Assembly: GCA_943788495.1 (NCBI GenBank)
Contig: CALSQO010000002.1
Location: 1-64,000 of the forward strand
Reading direction: 5' to 3'
Source: UA16 sp905478895
GTDB lineage: Bacteria > Bacteroidota > Bacteroidia > Flavobacteriales_D > Sanyastnellaceae
DNA: 64,000 bases
How positions within the stretch are numbered: the first letter of the stretch is position 1; every line of letters begins with the position of its first letter. A program made the translations under genes and the position numbers. The notes beneath the pieces were generated by a model, which saw only the letters and a list, made by a program, of their open reading frames with translations, was not told where the DNA came from and ran no database searches. Positions 62,799 to 64,000 of this stretch are shown here, in pieces.

Positions 62799-64000
62799 AT
62801 GAGCGATTTTCTCCAACACGAATGTGGCATTGCAATGCTTCGGCTCAAAAAGCCACTGCAGCATTACATCGACAAGTACGGTACGGCTTTCTATGGCCTG
62901 AACAAGATGTACTTGCTCATGGAGAAGCAGCACAACCGCGGCCAAGATGGTGCTGGCTTGGCCAACATCAAGATCGATGTTCCCCCCGGAAAGCGTTACA
63001 TATCCCGCATTCGATCGGTGGATTCACGTCCCATACAGGATGTGTTCAGCCGCATCATGCCACGCTTTGAAGGGCTCGACAAATCTCAGCTGAGCGACGC
63101 TTCTTTTTTGCAGCGCGAACGCGCATTCACGGGTGAACTCTTTCTCGCGCACTTGCGCTACGGGACGTACGGCAAAAACGAGGTTGAAAATTGCCATCCG
63201 TTTTTGCGGCAAAACAATTGGCGCACCCGCAACCTCGTGGTCGCTGGTAACTTCAATATGACGAACACCGATGAGCTTTTTGAGAAGCTCGTGCGGTTGG
63301 GGCAGCACCCGAAAGAGCAAGCCGATACCGTCACCATTTTGGAGCGAATTGGGCATTTCCTCGATGTTGAGAATCAACGCATTTTTGATTCTTTGAAAGA
63401 TGCGGGACTGGAAAACACCGAGATTTCCGAACGCATCGCTGAAAATTTGGAAATCCCTACGATCCTCAAACATGCTGCAAACTCCTTGGATGGAGGTTAT
63501 GTCATGTGTGGGTTGGTCGGCCACGGGGACGCTTTCGTCATGCGGGATCCCAACGGAATTCGCCCCGCGTTTTGGTTTGAAGACGATGAAGTGGTGGTGG
63601 TTGCGAGCGAACGTCCGGTCATCCAGACCGCGTTCAATGTTTCCGCTGATCGGGTGCAAGAAGTAGCACCGGGCCACGCGTTGATCATCAAACGCAACGG
63701 TGAGGTGAGCATGCCTGAAGTCAAGTCACCCGGAGAACGCACCGCTTGCAGTTTCGAGCGGATTTACTTCAGCCGCGGCAATGACAAAGACATCTACAAC
63801 GAGCGCAAGGAACTGGGGCGCAACATGGTCCCACAGATCATCGAGGCCGTCGAACACGATTTGGACAATACCGTCACCAGCTTCATTCCCAATACGGCCG
63901 AAGTTTGTTTCTATGGCTTGATCAAGGGGTTGGAAGATTACCTGAATCAAGCCAAGATTTCTCGAATCATCGGAATGGGGGCAAATCCCGATCCTGAAGA
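62799..64000 (+). CDS. amidophosphoribosyltransferase-like glutamine amidotransferase (5' part)
   Basis: The gene runs off the right edge; 400 residues are present. It starts MSDFLQHECGIAMLRLKKPL, with the class II glutamine amidotransferase nucleophile at Cys9 after a short propeptide. Other landmarks are MEKQHNRGQDGAGLANIKI, ELFLAHLRYGTYGKNEVENC, VVAGNFNMTNTDELF and GGYVMCGLVGHGDAFVMRDP followed by NGIRPAFW. It is the long Bacteroidota-type relative of PurF (first step of purine synthesis, PRPP plus glutamine to phosphoribosylamine). Bacteroidota often have a second, canonical PurF as well, so the symbol is not assigned. The PRPP-binding half lies mainly beyond the window. Confidence 0.9.
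   Translation, partial: MSDFLQHECGIAMLRLKKPLQHYIDKYGTAFYGLNKMYLLMEKQHNRGQDGAGLANIKIDVPPGKRYISRIRSVDSRPIQDVFSRIMPRFEGLDKSQLSDASFLQRERAFTGELFLAHLRYGTYGKNEVENCHPFLRQNNWRTRNLVVAGNFNMTNTDELFEKLVRLGQHPKEQADTVTILERIGHFLDVENQRIFDSLKDAGLENTEISERIAENLEIPTILKHAANSLDGGYVMCGLVGHGDAFVMRDPNGIRPAFWFEDDEVVVVASERPVIQTAFNVSADRVQEVAPGHALIIKRNGEVSMPEVKSPGERTACSFERIYFSRGNDKDIYNERKELGRNMVPQIIEAVEHDLDNTVTSFIPNTAEVCFYGLIKGLEDYLNQAKISRIIGMGANPDPE

Overview
The window is a chromosomal stretch of a Bacteroidota bacterium, most likely from the Flavobacteriales or a close relative. The evidence is a fused MurF-alanine racemase, two secreted proteins with type IX secretion (T9SS) C-terminal domains, DUF3098 beside ftsX and uppP, a DUF5522 mini-protein, a LytTR regulator, a 677-residue urocanate hydratase and -7 promoter boxes of the form TAnnTTTG. 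It is housekeeping DNA with several secreted or surface proteins. I found no insertion sequence, prophage, CRISPR array, integrase or defence island.

Layout. 1-164: two tRNAs. 209-3803: two secreted proteins, one a cysteine-rich repeat protein, plus a gene remnant. 3845-10101: RNase R, then divergently a methyltransferase, MiaE and a thioredoxin-fold lipoprotein (each broken by one extra base), then aminopeptidase P. 10258-13755: RidA, DUF3108, tryptophan 2,3-dioxygenase and an M23 peptidase lipoprotein. 13913-19480: a complete SUF iron-sulfur operon (sufA-B-C-D-S-E). 19621-22088: ftsX, DUF3098, uppP and a lipoprotein. 22092-27893: exported superoxide dismutase, AsmA-like protein, a hypothetical, RsmI and RadA. 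27918-31550: a giant NIDO-domain T9SS cargo protein. 31726-40500: LepA, RlmN, LytTR regulator, a broken serine hydrolase, LipB, a PGI/PMI-type isomerase and a TonB-dependent receptor. 40591-43789: lysS, a sufT-like gene and dxr. 43814-47893: frr, pyrH, tsf, rpsB, rpsI and rplM. 47992-52744: a DUF2490-lamin-tail fusion, a lipoprotein, thymidine kinase and murF-alr. 52741-59395: an RND efflux operon with its TetR regulator. 59527-64000: urocanate hydratase coupled to a DUF5522 mini-protein, a PLP deaminase-family enzyme and the 5' part of a purF-like gene.

Two features cross gene boundaries. First, six genes carry eight single-base insertions (three in tolC), and removing one base at each place restores a full-length family protein. 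All eight have the same sign, which suggests uncorrected assembly errors more than decay. Second, many start codons follow a TAnnTTTG-like box by only 4-8 nt, which predicts transcripts with almost no 5' leader.

Start codons were chosen from family alignment, signal peptides, overlaps with upstream stops and promoter boxes. Shine-Dalgarno sequences are mostly absent, as is usual in this phylum. No gene-free stretch exceeds about 220 bases. The longest is 3629-3844, which holds the gene remnant, followed by 31551-31725.
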